Assembly: GCA_016861025.1 (NCBI GenBank)
Contig: BOKO01000005.1
Location: forward strand, 296,278-360,277
Direction: 5' to 3'
Source of the DNA: Chloroflexota bacterium
Lineage (GTDB): Bacteria; Chloroflexota; Anaerolineae; Caldilineales; Caldilineaceae
Length of the DNA: 64,000 nt
Every line of letters starts with the position of its first letter. Position 1 is the first letter of the stretch. Made by a program: the position numbers and the translations under genes. This document shows, one piece after another, positions 38,981 through 48,402 of this stretch. The notes beneath the pieces were generated by a model. It was not told the DNA's origin. It saw only the letters and a list, made by a program, of their open reading frames with translations, and ran no database searches.

Positions 38981-39751
38981 ATGGCGAATCCCCTTGAACG
39001 TTTCGCCGTCACCGGCAAGCGCGCACTGGTGACGGGCGGCTCTAAAGGCATTGGAGCAGAGGCGGCGATTGTGCTGGCGCAGGCCGGCGCCGATGTGGCG
39101 ATCGTTGGTCGCGACCGCGAGGGGCTACAAACGACCGCCGCACAGATCAAAGCAGCCGGGCGCCGTTGTGTGATCATTGAGGCGGATATGCGCACAACGG
39201 ATGGGCCGCTTTATGCTGCGCAGGCGGCGCTTGACGCGTTTGACGCCGTTGATATTCTTGTCAACAATGCCGGCGTTGCGCGCATCGCGCCGATCCTCGA
39301 CTCACCGCTGGCGGACTGGGAGGAGACCATTGCAGTCAACCTTCGCGCGCCTTACTTGCTGGCGCAGGCATTGGCGCCGAAGATGATTGAACAGCGCAGC
39401 GGCAAGATCATCAACGTTTCGTCACAGGCAGGCGTCGTCGCCATCGAAGGTCATGCTTCCTATGCGGCTTCCAAGGGTGGGCTGAACATGCTGACGAAAG
39501 TGATGGCGTTGGAGTGGGGGCCATATAACATCCACGTTAACGCTGTGGCGCCGACCGTCATTCTCACCCCCATGGGCACGCGCGAGTGGGGCGACCCAGC
39601 CAAAGCCGCGCCGATGTTGGCGAAGATTCCGCTGCGGCGTTTCGGCCAGCCGGTGGAAGTCGCCGATCTGATCCTTTTCCTGGCTTCGTCAGCATCTGAT
39701 TTGATCACAGGTGAGACAATCTTGATCGATGGCGGCTACACGGCGATCTAG
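38981..39751 (+). CDS. Short-chain dehydrogenase/reductase
   Basis: A 256-residue classical SDR: cofactor motif TGGSKGIG, NNAG at residues 95-98, catalytic Ser near 148, Tyr161 and Lys165 in YAASKGG, and the closing GETILIDGGYTAI. It lies 62 bases after the alcohol dehydrogenase, with a plausible ribosome site (AAAGAAGAGG). Many SDRs of this shape oxidise polyols or deoxy-sugar alcohols; the position suggests it handles the same substrate as its neighbours. Confidence 0.92.
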   Translation: MANPLERFAVTGKRALVTGGSKGIGAEAAIVLAQAGADVAIVGRDREGLQTTAAQIKAAGRRCVIIEADMRTTDGPLYAAQAALDAFDAVDILVNNAGVARIAPILDSPLADWEETIAVNLRAPYLLAQALAPKMIEQRSGKIINVSSQAGVVAIEGHASYAASKGGLNMLTKVMALEWGPYNIHVNAVAPTVILTPMGTREWGDPAKAAPMLAKIPLRRFGQPVEVADLILFLASSASDLITGETILIDGGYTAI

Positions 39752-39907
39752 ACAGCGGTGAATTGGCTTTGATAAATTGGCTTTCGCGTCGCTCGCTTTA
39801 CATTCTTCTTTGGTGATCCAGGCGCACTCGATTGATAATCTACTCTGTAAACCTGGTTTGCAAGACCCAGGCAAGACTCAACGTCAGACAGAGATGCGGG
39901 ATAGCCA

Positions 39908-40975
<1,068 letters not shown>

Positions 40976-41075
40976 TTGGTGAGCAGGTGTGCTGATTGCA
41001 GCGTGGAATCAGGATTTCCTGGATTGCTGAGGACATTGAGAAAAGTGCAGTTTATGTCTGAGCGCAGCGACAAAG

Positions 41076-41723
41076 ATGATGATCACGACCGCAACGATTG
41101 AGACCTGGCTGCAACGCGTGGCTGCGGTGCTCGATGAGAACAAGAGCTATCTCACCGAACTCGACGCCGCCATCGGGGACGCCGATCATGGCGTCAATAT
41201 TGCGCGCGGCTTTGGCGCTGTCGTGCAGAAGCTGGCCGCCCAGCCCGGACAGCCGTTGGGTGCGCTCTTCAAATCGGCGGGCATGACGCTGATGTCGACG
41301 GTGGGGGGCGCCAGCGGCATGTTGTACGGCAACTTTTTCCTGAAAGCCGCCACCGTCGCCGGCGACCGCACCGCACTTGACGCCGCCGACCTGCTCGCCG
41401 TACTCGAAGCCGGTCGCGATGGCGTCATCCAGCGGGGTCGCGCTGAGGTGGGCGACAAGACAATGGTCGACGTCTGGACGCCGGCGCTTGCCGCGTTGCG
41501 CGCTGCATTGGAAGCTGGTCTGCCGATTGCGGTTGCGCTGGAGAAATGTGCATCCGCCGCCGAAGAAGGCATGGCCGCCACGATTCCGATGCTGGCGCGC
41601 AAAGGTCGCGCCAGCTATCTGGGTGAGCGCAGCATCGGTCATCAAGACCCCGGGGCCACCTCCAGCTATCTGATCTTGCGCGCGCTGGCGGACGCAGTCG
41701 CCGACGAACACAAGGATGTATGA
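41076..41723 (+). CDS. dhaL: Dihydroxyacetone kinase subunit DhaL (PTS type)
   Basis: The 215-residue ADP-binding subunit carries LTELDAAIGDADHGVNIARGF, in which Asp30, Asp35, Asp37 and His38 hold magnesium and nucleotide. The GDADHGxN form is that of PTS-linked DhaL, where bound ADP is re-phosphorylated by DhaM. SASGMLYGNFFLKAA and GDKTMVDVWTPA are further family motifs. The ribosome site is poor and the start could be either of two adjacent Met codons. It is followed after six bases by dhaM. Confidence 0.92.
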   Translation: MMITTATIETWLQRVAAVLDENKSYLTELDAAIGDADHGVNIARGFGAVVQKLAAQPGQPLGALFKSAGMTLMSTVGGASGMLYGNFFLKAATVAGDRTALDAADLLAVLEAGRDGVIQRGRAEVGDKTMVDVWTPALAALRAALEAGLPIAVALEKCASAAEEGMAATIPMLARKGRASYLGERSIGHQDPGATSSYLILRALADAVADEHKDV

Positions 41724-41729
41724 CCGCTG

Positions 41730-44261
41730 ATGATAGGCTTAGTGCTTGTTACACACAGTGCACGCCTGGCTGACGGTGTGCTCGAACTGATCGAACAGAT
41801 GGTGCAGGGCGACGCGCTGGTGGCTATAGCTGGCGGCGTCGATATTCCTGAAGCGCCGATCGGCACCGATCCAACAAAAGTGGCGGCTGCGGTGGAGTCG
41901 TTGCTACGACGCAGCGAAGTGAGCGATGTGTTGGTGCTCATGGATCTGGGCAGCGCCATCATGAGCGCCGAGGCTGCACTTGATTTTCTACCAGAGGATC
42001 TGCGCGCACGCGTTCATCTTTGTGAGGCGCCGCTGGTCGAGGGGGCGCTGGCGGCCGCCGTGCGCGCACACATCGGCGGTTCGCTGGCGCAGGTTTACGC
42101 CGATGCGCGTAATGCGCTGCAAGCCAAAAGCGAACAACTTGCTTCATTGCAGCGCATTCTACCCAATTTGGAGACGCCGACGGAAGGCGAGTCTTTGCGT
42201 CACAGCAATGTGACAAGTGCAGAACTCACAATCATTGTTCCCAATCGGCTTGGGTTGCACGCACGGCCTGCGGCGCGGCTGGTCAGCCTGGCGGCGCAAT
42301 ATGACGCCCAGGTCACGCTCCTACACAACGGGCGCACTGCACCCGCCACCAGCCTCAACCAGGTGGTGACGCTTGGCGTGCGTCAGGGGGATGTGCTGGT
42401 GGTGCGTGCGGCCGGCGCCGATGCGCTGGCCGCGCTTGGCGCCATCGAGGAGCTGGCGCTTGACAATTTCGGCGATCCTATCGAGGTCACCGAACCGACC
42501 GAAATTATCGCCGCCGCAGCAACTACAGAGTTGGGCGACGCCCTCTCCGGCGTGCCAGCCTCGGAAGGGGTGGCATTTGGCCCCGCCTATCGGCTGCGTA
42601 TGCCGGTGATCGAGCCTGAAGAACAAACAATTGCAGACACCGGCGCCGAACGCCAGCGTCTCCGCCAGGCTATCACCGCTGTAATTGAGCAATTGCGTGC
42701 GCTGCGCAGTGAACTCAGCCAGCGCGCCGGCGCTGCTGAAGCGGGCATCTTCGACGCGCAGGTGCTCATGATCAGCGATAGTGACCTGATTCGCGCCGCC
42801 GAAGAGGCAATCGAACTGCGCCGCATCGACGCCGCCACTGCATGGAATCTGGCGCTGCGCTCGGTTGTGACGCGTTATCGCGCGCTTGACGACCCATATC
42901 TGGCGCGACGCGCGGATGATGTACTCGACGCCGGACAGCGCGTGTTGCGCTATCTTATTAACGCGCCAGACGACGCCCTGATCTTTGCGCCGCCAGAGCC
43001 GGCGATCCTGGTTGCGAACGACCTCAAACCATCCGATGTAGCGCGCCTGCCGGTGGATCGGGTGCTGGGCATCGTCACTGCCGAAGGCGGCGCCACCGGT
43101 CACAGCGCTATCCTTGCGCGTTCGCTCGGCATCCCCGCGGTGACCGGCATCGGCGCCGCCGCCACCGCCATCGCCGATGGACAGCGGATTGCGCTTGACG
43201 GTGAAAATGGTTACGTGTGGTTGGCGCCCGACGACGCGCTGATCGAACGTCTGCAAACGCGCCGCGCGGCATGGCAAGCGCAGCGAAGCACGGTGCAGAA
43301 ACAGGCGCAGTCGCCTGCAGTGACGCGCGACGGCAGCCACGTCGAAATCGTCGCCAACATCAATCTGCCTGGCGATGTCACATTGGCGCTGGCAAATGGC
43401 GCCGAGGGCGTCGGTCTCTTTCGCACCGAGTTTCTATACATTCACCGCGAGTCGCCGCCTTCGGAAGATGAACATCTGGCAATTTATCTTGAGACTGCAC
43501 GACGCCTGAATGGACGACCGCTCACCATTCGCACGCTTGATGTGGGCGGCGACAAACCGCTCTCCTATTTGCGTCAGCCGCACGAACAAAATCCCTTTCT
43601 CGGTCGTCGCGGTTTGCGCTACTGCCTGGATCATCCAGGGTTGCTCCGCCCCCAGATTCGCGCCATTTTGCGCGCAGCAGCGGAGCATCCGATTCGCGTT
43701 ATGTTTCCCATGGTGAGCACGTGGGACGAGCTGGTGATGGTCGACGCATTGATCGACGAAATTTGCGCCGATCTGCAGTCAGAAAGGCTGTCCTTTGATG
43801 AAGACATCCAGCGCGGCATCATGGTTGAGACGCCCGCCGCCGTGCTGCTCGCCGATCACCTGGCGCGGCTGGTCGACTTTTTCAGTATCGGCACCAACGA
43901 TCTGACGCAGTATGTAATGGCGGCGGATCGCGGCAACGCGGCGGTGGCGGGGCTGGTCAATGCCTATCAACCAGCTGTGCTGCACGCCATCCGCGAGACG
44001 GTGGAGGCCGGACACGCGCACGGCATTCCGGTGGGGATTTGCGGCGAGTTGGCGGGCGACCCACGCGCGACCGCTCTGCTCATCGGTCTTGGCCTCGACG
44101 AGCTGAGCATGACAGCGACATCGATTCCGGCGATCAAAGCGCGCGTGCGCCAGTTGAGCATGAGCGAGGCAAAACGCATCGCCGAAGTTGCATTGGAAAT
44201 GAGCGCCGCCGAAGATGTTGAAGCCTATCTGGAAGAGATGACGGCTCAACTTGAAAATTAG
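41730..44261 (+). CDS. dhaM: DhaM-HPr-Enzyme I fusion (complete PEP phosphorelay to DhaL)
   Basis: The 843-residue protein has three modules. Residues 1-135 are an EIIA-Man-like DhaM domain with phospho-acceptor His9 in LVLVTHSARLADG and MDLGSAIMSAE. Residues 163-248 are an HPr domain with His177 in NRLGLHARPA. Residues 270-843 are a full-length Enzyme I: swivel-domain His458 in GGATGHSAILAR, then the PEP-binding barrel (GVGLFRTEFLY, LDVGGDKPL, FSIGTNDLTQY and MAADRGNAAV). E. coli DhaM has only a truncated EI, whereas this one has the whole PEP-binding domain and could take phosphate from PEP unaided. Confidence 0.94.
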   Translation: MIGLVLVTHSARLADGVLELIEQMVQGDALVAIAGGVDIPEAPIGTDPTKVAAAVESLLRRSEVSDVLVLMDLGSAIMSAEAALDFLPEDLRARVHLCEAPLVEGALAAAVRAHIGGSLAQVYADARNALQAKSEQLASLQRILPNLETPTEGESLRHSNVTSAELTIIVPNRLGLHARPAARLVSLAAQYDAQVTLLHNGRTAPATSLNQVVTLGVRQGDVLVVRAAGADALAALGAIEELALDNFGDPIEVTEPTEIIAAAATTELGDALSGVPASEGVAFGPAYRLRMPVIEPEEQTIADTGAERQRLRQAITAVIEQLRALRSELSQRAGAAEAGIFDAQVLMISDSDLIRAAEEAIELRRIDAATAWNLALRSVVTRYRALDDPYLARRADDVLDAGQRVLRYLINAPDDALIFAPPEPAILVANDLKPSDVARLPVDRVLGIVTAEGGATGHSAILARSLGIPAVTGIGAAATAIADGQRIALDGENGYVWLAPDDALIERLQTRRAAWQAQRSTVQKQAQSPAVTRDGSHVEIVANINLPGDVTLALANGAEGVGLFRTEFLYIHRESPPSEDEHLAIYLETARRLNGRPLTIRTLDVGGDKPLSYLRQPHEQNPFLGRRGLRYCLDHPGLLRPQIRAILRAAAEHPIRVMFPMVSTWDELVMVDALIDEICADLQSERLSFDEDIQRGIMVETPAAVLLADHLARLVDFFSIGTNDLTQYVMAADRGNAAVAGLVNAYQPAVLHAIRETVEAGHAHGIPVGICGELAGDPRATALLIGLGLDELSMTATSIPAIKARVRQLSMSEAKRIAEVALEMSAAEDVEAYLEEMTAQLEN

Positions 44262-44339
44262 GGGCGAGTCGAGAGGGGTGAAACACTGCCCGCTCCTCCC
44301 AAATCATCTTTATCCCCAAAACTTGGAGGCATGACACCC

Positions 44340-45338
44340 ATGACCAGACTGTTCAACGATCCCGCCGATTTTCGTGAAGAATTGATCGAAGGCTTTGTGG
44401 CTGCTTATGGTCGCCTGGTCAAACGCGTGCCGAATGCATCCGGCGTGATGGCAATCGATTCGCCGCAGCCGGGCAAGGTCTCCGTCGTCGTGGGCGGCGG
44501 GTCGGGGCACTACCCGGCGTTCTGTGGCTATGTCGGCCCTGGATTAGCCGCTGCCGCTGTGATGGGCAATGTCTTTGCCGCCCCTTCGGCCGAGCAGGTC
44601 CACCGCGTCACCAAAGCCGTGGCGAGCGATGCCGGCGTGCTCTACTGCTATGGCAACTACAGCGGCGATGTGCTCAACTTCGACATGGCGGAGCTGCGTT
44701 GCCAGGATGAGGGCATCGACGTGCGCACGGTGCGCGTCACCGACGATGTCGCCTCGGCGCCGCGCGGGCAGGAAGAGGATCGACGCGGCATTGCTGGCGA
44801 CTTCTTCGTCTTCAAGATTGCCGGCGCAGCCGCCGCGCGCGGCGATGCGTTGGATGAGGTCGAACGGCTGGCGCGCAAAGCCAATGACCACACGCGCTCC
44901 TTTGGCGTCGCCTTTGGCGGCTGCACGCTGCCGGGACAATCGGCGCCGCTCTTCACCGTCGAACCCGGGCGCATGGAGCTTGGGCTGGGCGTGCATGGCG
45001 AGCCGGGTATTCAGTCCAGCCACATGCGCCCCGCGCGCGAAGTCGCCGACTTGCTGCTCGACACGCTCCTCACCGACGCGCCGTCTGACGCAGGATCGAC
45101 GGTCGCCGTGTTACTCAATGGGCTTGGCTCGACGCAGTACGAAGAGATGTTTGTGCTCTACAAGGACATCAACCGCCGTTTGCTGGCGGAAGGCTTGACG
45201 CCCTACAAGCCGATCGTCAATGAAATGGTCACCTCGCTTGACATGGCAGGCTGCTCGCTCACGCTCTGCTGGCTCGACGACGAGCTGACCGCCTTGCTCG
45301 ACGCGCCTTGCGCCTCCGCCGCCTATACGAATATCTGA
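44340..45338 (+). CDS. Second DhaK-type kinase subunit
   Basis: The 332-residue protein (ATG at 44340, with GGAGG ten bases upstream; a Met at 44331 is too close to the site) has VVGGGSGHYPAFCGYVGPGLAAA, LYCYGNYSGDVLNFDMA and the substrate His in LGLGVHGEPGIQ. The GHYPAF form and the RGIAGDFFVFKIAGAAA segment differ clearly from the first DhaK, and resemble ATP-type DhaK homologues that act on other ketoses. Paired with its own DhaL, it probably phosphorylates a different short ketose, for example a tetrulose; this is inference. Confidence 0.88.
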   Translation: MTRLFNDPADFREELIEGFVAAYGRLVKRVPNASGVMAIDSPQPGKVSVVVGGGSGHYPAFCGYVGPGLAAAAVMGNVFAAPSAEQVHRVTKAVASDAGVLYCYGNYSGDVLNFDMAELRCQDEGIDVRTVRVTDDVASAPRGQEEDRRGIAGDFFVFKIAGAAAARGDALDEVERLARKANDHTRSFGVAFGGCTLPGQSAPLFTVEPGRMELGLGVHGEPGIQSSHMRPAREVADLLLDTLLTDAPSDAGSTVAVLLNGLGSTQYEEMFVLYKDINRRLLAEGLTPYKPIVNEMVTSLDMAGCSLTLCWLDDELTALLDAPCASAAYTNI

Positions 45339-45348
45339 GGAATTCGCC

Positions 45349-45990
45349 ATGAGTTCACCAGAAGTTGCAACCACTATTGTGCGGCGCTGGTTGGCGCTGG
45401 CGTTGGAGACCATCAACGCCCACGAAGATGAGCTGGGCCAACTCGACGCCGCGGCGGGCGACGGCGATCACGGTGCGACGATGGTGCGCGGGCTACGGGC
45501 GGCGGTGGCGACGGTCGAAAAAGCGGACGGCAGTGCGGGTCACCTGTTGGCGGCGGCGGGCGCTGCCTTTGCCGATGCGGCCGGTGGCGCGTCCGGCGCG
45601 CTGGTCGGCGCGCTGCTGTCGACGACTGGGCGCACGCTGGCCGACGACCCCTGCGACACGCCATCGGTAGCCAAGGCGCTGCAGGCGGGGCTAACAATGG
45701 TCAAACGTCTGGGCAAGGCGCAGCCCGGCGACAAGACGCTGATCGACGCGCTCCAGCCCTTTGTCGATGCGCTGGCTGCCCAACCAGTCGACCAGTCGCT
45801 CGCCGCGGCGTGGCGGGCGGCGCTGCCCGCTGCCCGTCAGGGCGCCGAAGCCACGGGCGCCATGGTCGCCCGCCGTGGCCGTTCAGCAAAGCTTGGCGAA
45901 CGCAGCCTGGGGCATCCCGATCCTGGCGCCACATCGATCGTCTATCTGCTCCAGGCGATGAATGACGCACTTGGGGCGTCGGGCGCATAG
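45349..45990 (+). CDS. Second DhaL-type kinase subunit
   Basis: The 213-residue protein has LGQLDAAAGDGDHGATMVRGLRAA, the nucleotide and magnesium motif in the GDGDHGxTM form rather than the GDADHGxN of the upstream DhaL. GGASGALVGALL and GDKTLIDALQPF follow, and the end is SLGHPDPGATSIVYLLQAM. It starts ten bases after its DhaK partner and is likely an ATP-using subunit. With it the cluster has two complete but different DhaKL kinases. Confidence 0.9.
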   Translation: MSSPEVATTIVRRWLALALETINAHEDELGQLDAAAGDGDHGATMVRGLRAAVATVEKADGSAGHLLAAAGAAFADAAGGASGALVGALLSTTGRTLADDPCDTPSVAKALQAGLTMVKRLGKAQPGDKTLIDALQPFVDALAAQPVDQSLAAAWRAALPAARQGAEATGAMVARRGRSAKLGERSLGHPDPGATSIVYLLQAMNDALGASGA

Positions 45991-46260
45991 CTCTCTACAC
46001 AATTCAAAAATAGAACGCAGATTTTGCGGATTGGTCGGATCGTCATGCGCGCTCCTCCGGTGCGTTGCTCTGCGCCCTCGCGTCTTTACGTCGAAACCTT
46101 GCAACACCCCCTCGCGTTGATTCGCCGTCAACGCTGGATCATCGGCAAGAGCAGTAGATTGAGTGCGAAAGGAAGGTGTGAGATGGAAACAATGATCACC
46201 AACAGATCAATGTCAGGAAACGGATTTCACAGTCGTCGCACTCACGAAGGGAGCATTCAC

Positions 46261-46572
46261 ATGGCAGAACTCATCAAGGTTTCCAGCCATTCACGCTCGA
46301 CTGCGGTCGCCGGGGCAATTGCCGGGATCATGCGGACGGAAGGCTACGCCGAGATTCAAGCCATCGGCGCCAGCGCGCTCAATCAGGCGATCAAGGCGAT
46401 CGCGATAGCTCGCGGCTATGTTGCCGAAGATGGGTTCGATCTGGTTGTTGCACCGAGTTTCACGGATGTGGACATCGATGGGGCGGGACGCACTGCAATC
46501 CGTCTGGCAGTGTACAAACGAGCGCTGCCAGGCAAAACGCAGAATGGAGTCGCTCAGGCTCATCTGTCGTGA
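46261..46572 (+). CDS. SpoVS-family protein
   Basis: The 103-residue protein matches stage V sporulation protein S along its length: LIKVSSHSRSTAVAGAIAGIMRTEG, IQAIGASALNQAIKAIAIARGYV and DLVVAPSFTDVDIDGAGRTAIRLAV. It starts at the ATG at 46261 after AAGGGAG. SpoVS is a small, Alba-like dimer; outside spore formers its role is unknown. Here the organism shows no other sporulation gene. It lies 270 bases after the second dhaL, on the same strand. Confidence 0.9.
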   Translation: MAELIKVSSHSRSTAVAGAIAGIMRTEGYAEIQAIGASALNQAIKAIAIARGYVAEDGFDLVVAPSFTDVDIDGAGRTAIRLAVYKRALPGKTQNGVAQAHLS

Positions 46573-46580
46573 ACACAATT

Positions 46581-47885
46581 TCAGGATGAGGTCTGCTGTT
46601 TGTCGCGCTGAGCGGCGCAAGCTCGTTCTAGAAAAAGGGCGCGTTCGCGTTCGTTGCCTGTAAGCGCAGCAGCCCGCTCGAACTCGACCCGCGCTTCGTC
46701 CAGACGGCCCAGCCTGGTCAGCAGATCACCGCGCACACCGGGCAGCAGATGATAGTTTTGCAGCGCCGGTTCAGTTGTCAGTTCGTCCACGATCGCCAGC
46801 CCCGCCGCCGCGCCATAGGCCATAGCAACGGCCACGGCGCGGTTTAGCTCCACCACGGGGGAAGGGGCGATCTGCGCCAGCGCATCGTAGAGCGCAGCGA
46901 TGCGCGTCCAATCGGTCTCTTCGGCGGTGCGCGCCCGGGCGTGACAGGCGCTGATCGCAGCCTGGAGCGTATAAGGACCGAACGCACCGCCCAGCCTCTC
47001 TGCACGCTCCAGCGCAGCCAGCCCGCGGTTGATCAGGAGCCAGTCCCAGCGCGCGCGGTTCTGCTCCAGGAGCAGAATCGGTTCACCAGACGGGCCGACC
47101 CGCGCCCGGATGCGCGACGCCTGAATCTCCATCAACGCGACCAGCCCATGCACCTCCGCCTCTTGTGGCGTCAGCTCCGCCAGGATGCGCCCCAAACGCA
47201 GCGCCTCCTCGCACAGCAATGGACGCATCCAGTTGTCGCCGGCAGTGGCGGCGTACCCTTCGTTGAAGATCAGATAGATCACTTCGAGCACTGATGACAG
47301 GCGCGCCTTCATCTCGGCTCCGTGAGGCGCCTCGAATGGAACCCGCGCCGCCGCCAGAGTGCGTTTGGCGCGCACGATGCGTTGGCTGATGGTCGTCTTG
47401 GAAGTCAGAAATGCACGCGCGATTTCTTCGGTGGTAAGCCCGCCGAGCAGACGGAGGGTGAGCGCTACTCGCGCCTCGGTCGAAAGAACAGGATGACAGG
47501 TCATGAAGATCAGGCGCAGGAGATCGTCGCCCATGTTTTCTTCGAGCGCGGCGTCGAATGCTTCCTCTTGCCCGGCCTGGTGCAGCTCGAGCTGGTGCAC
47601 AAGCGCTGACTGCTTGCGCACCAGCGTGGCGTTGCGCCGGAGCCAGTCGATGGCTCGATGCCTGGCAGTGGCCGTCAGCCAGGCGCCCGGTTTGTCGGGG
47701 ATGCCCGTTTTCGGCCACTGTTCCAGCGCAATCACCAGGACGTCCTGCGCCAGCTCCTCAGCCACGTCGATGTCGCCCACAGTCCGCATGAGCGTTGCGA
47801 TGATCTGCGCCGATTCGATGCGCCAGACTGCGCTGAGGACGTTGTGGACTGCATCGGTTGTAGAAAGGTTGCCCGTGGCGCTCAT
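46581..47885 (-). CDS. ECF42-type RNA polymerase sigma factor with C-terminal TPR-like extension
   Basis: The 434-residue protein has region 2 (TLMRTVGDIDVAEELAQDVLVIALEQWP, then PGAWLTATARHRAIDWLRR), region 4 (VALTLRLLGGLTTEEIARAFLTSKTTISQRIVRAKRTL) and a 230-residue helical extension with LIFNEGY, LVALMEIQASR and TPR-like repeats near VELNRAVAVAMAYG. This is the ECF42 architecture, in which the extension controls activity instead of an anti-sigma factor. The DGPF protein gene directly upstream, nine bases away, is its usual companion. Confidence 0.93.
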   Translation of the reverse strand: MSATGNLSTTDAVHNVLSAVWRIESAQIIATLMRTVGDIDVAEELAQDVLVIALEQWPKTGIPDKPGAWLTATARHRAIDWLRRNATLVRKQSALVHQLELHQAGQEEAFDAALEENMGDDLLRLIFMTCHPVLSTEARVALTLRLLGGLTTEEIARAFLTSKTTISQRIVRAKRTLAAARVPFEAPHGAEMKARLSSVLEVIYLIFNEGYAATAGDNWMRPLLCEEALRLGRILAELTPQEAEVHGLVALMEIQASRIRARVGPSGEPILLLEQNRARWDWLLINRGLAALERAERLGGAFGPYTLQAAISACHARARTAEETDWTRIAALYDALAQIAPSPVVELNRAVAVAMAYGAAAGLAIVDELTTEPALQNYHLLPGVRGDLLTRLGRLDEARVEFERAAALTGNERERALFLERACAAQRDKQQTSS

Positions 47886-47894
47886 GACCCGCGT

Positions 47895-48326
47895 CTACTG
47901 CCTGGTTTTCGCTTCGACCTGTGCGCGCAGCGCCTGTTCGCGCTCGCGCAGCTCCGGCGTGAAGGCGTCACCGAAGTCGTCTTCCTCCAACACCGGTCGA
48001 ATCTCGACCACGCTTTCGCTGCGCGTCGGGTTGGGCATGCGCCGCACCCATTCGATCGCTTCATCCATCGATTTGACCTGCCAGATCCAAAAACCGGCGA
48101 TCAGCTCCTTTGTCTCGGCAAAGGGGCCATCGATTACGGTTCTCGTTGCGCCTGAGAAAAGGACGCGCTTGCCTTTGGAACTGGGATGCAGCCCTTCGCC
48201 GGCCAGTATCACGCCGGCTTTCACCAGCTCTGCATTGAACGCGCCCATCTCAGCCAGCTCCTGCTCGCTCGGCATTACGCTCGCCTCGGTGCTCTCGTCC
48301 GCCTTGATCATAACCATGACACGCAT
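47895..48326 (-). CDS. DGPF/YCII-related protein, partner of ECF42
   Basis: The 143-residue protein starts at the ATG at 48326 after AAGGAG. It has MRVMVMIKADEST at the N-terminus and the eponymous DGPF motif in TVIDGPFAETKELIAGFWIWQ, followed by a charged tail. Such proteins are consistently encoded beside ECF42 sigma factors and are often their targets. Their biochemical role is unsettled. Confidence 0.92.
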   Translation of the reverse strand: MRVMVMIKADESTEASVMPSEQELAEMGAFNAELVKAGVILAGEGLHPSSKGKRVLFSGATRTVIDGPFAETKELIAGFWIWQVKSMDEAIEWVRRMPNPTRSESVVEIRPVLEEDDFGDAFTPELREREQALRAQVEAKTRQ

Positions 48327-48402
48327 TGTTCTTTCTCCTTTTGGGTGAATGTGAGAGCGGGGCTGCCGGCCTGTTCCAGCGTTGTTGATCCCTCGCTCCA
48401 CC

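Noticed and set aside
46024..46260. Longer start for the SpoVS gene
   Set aside because: Upstream codons are not conserved in SpoVS, and the ATG at 46261 has a proper ribosome site and fits the family length.
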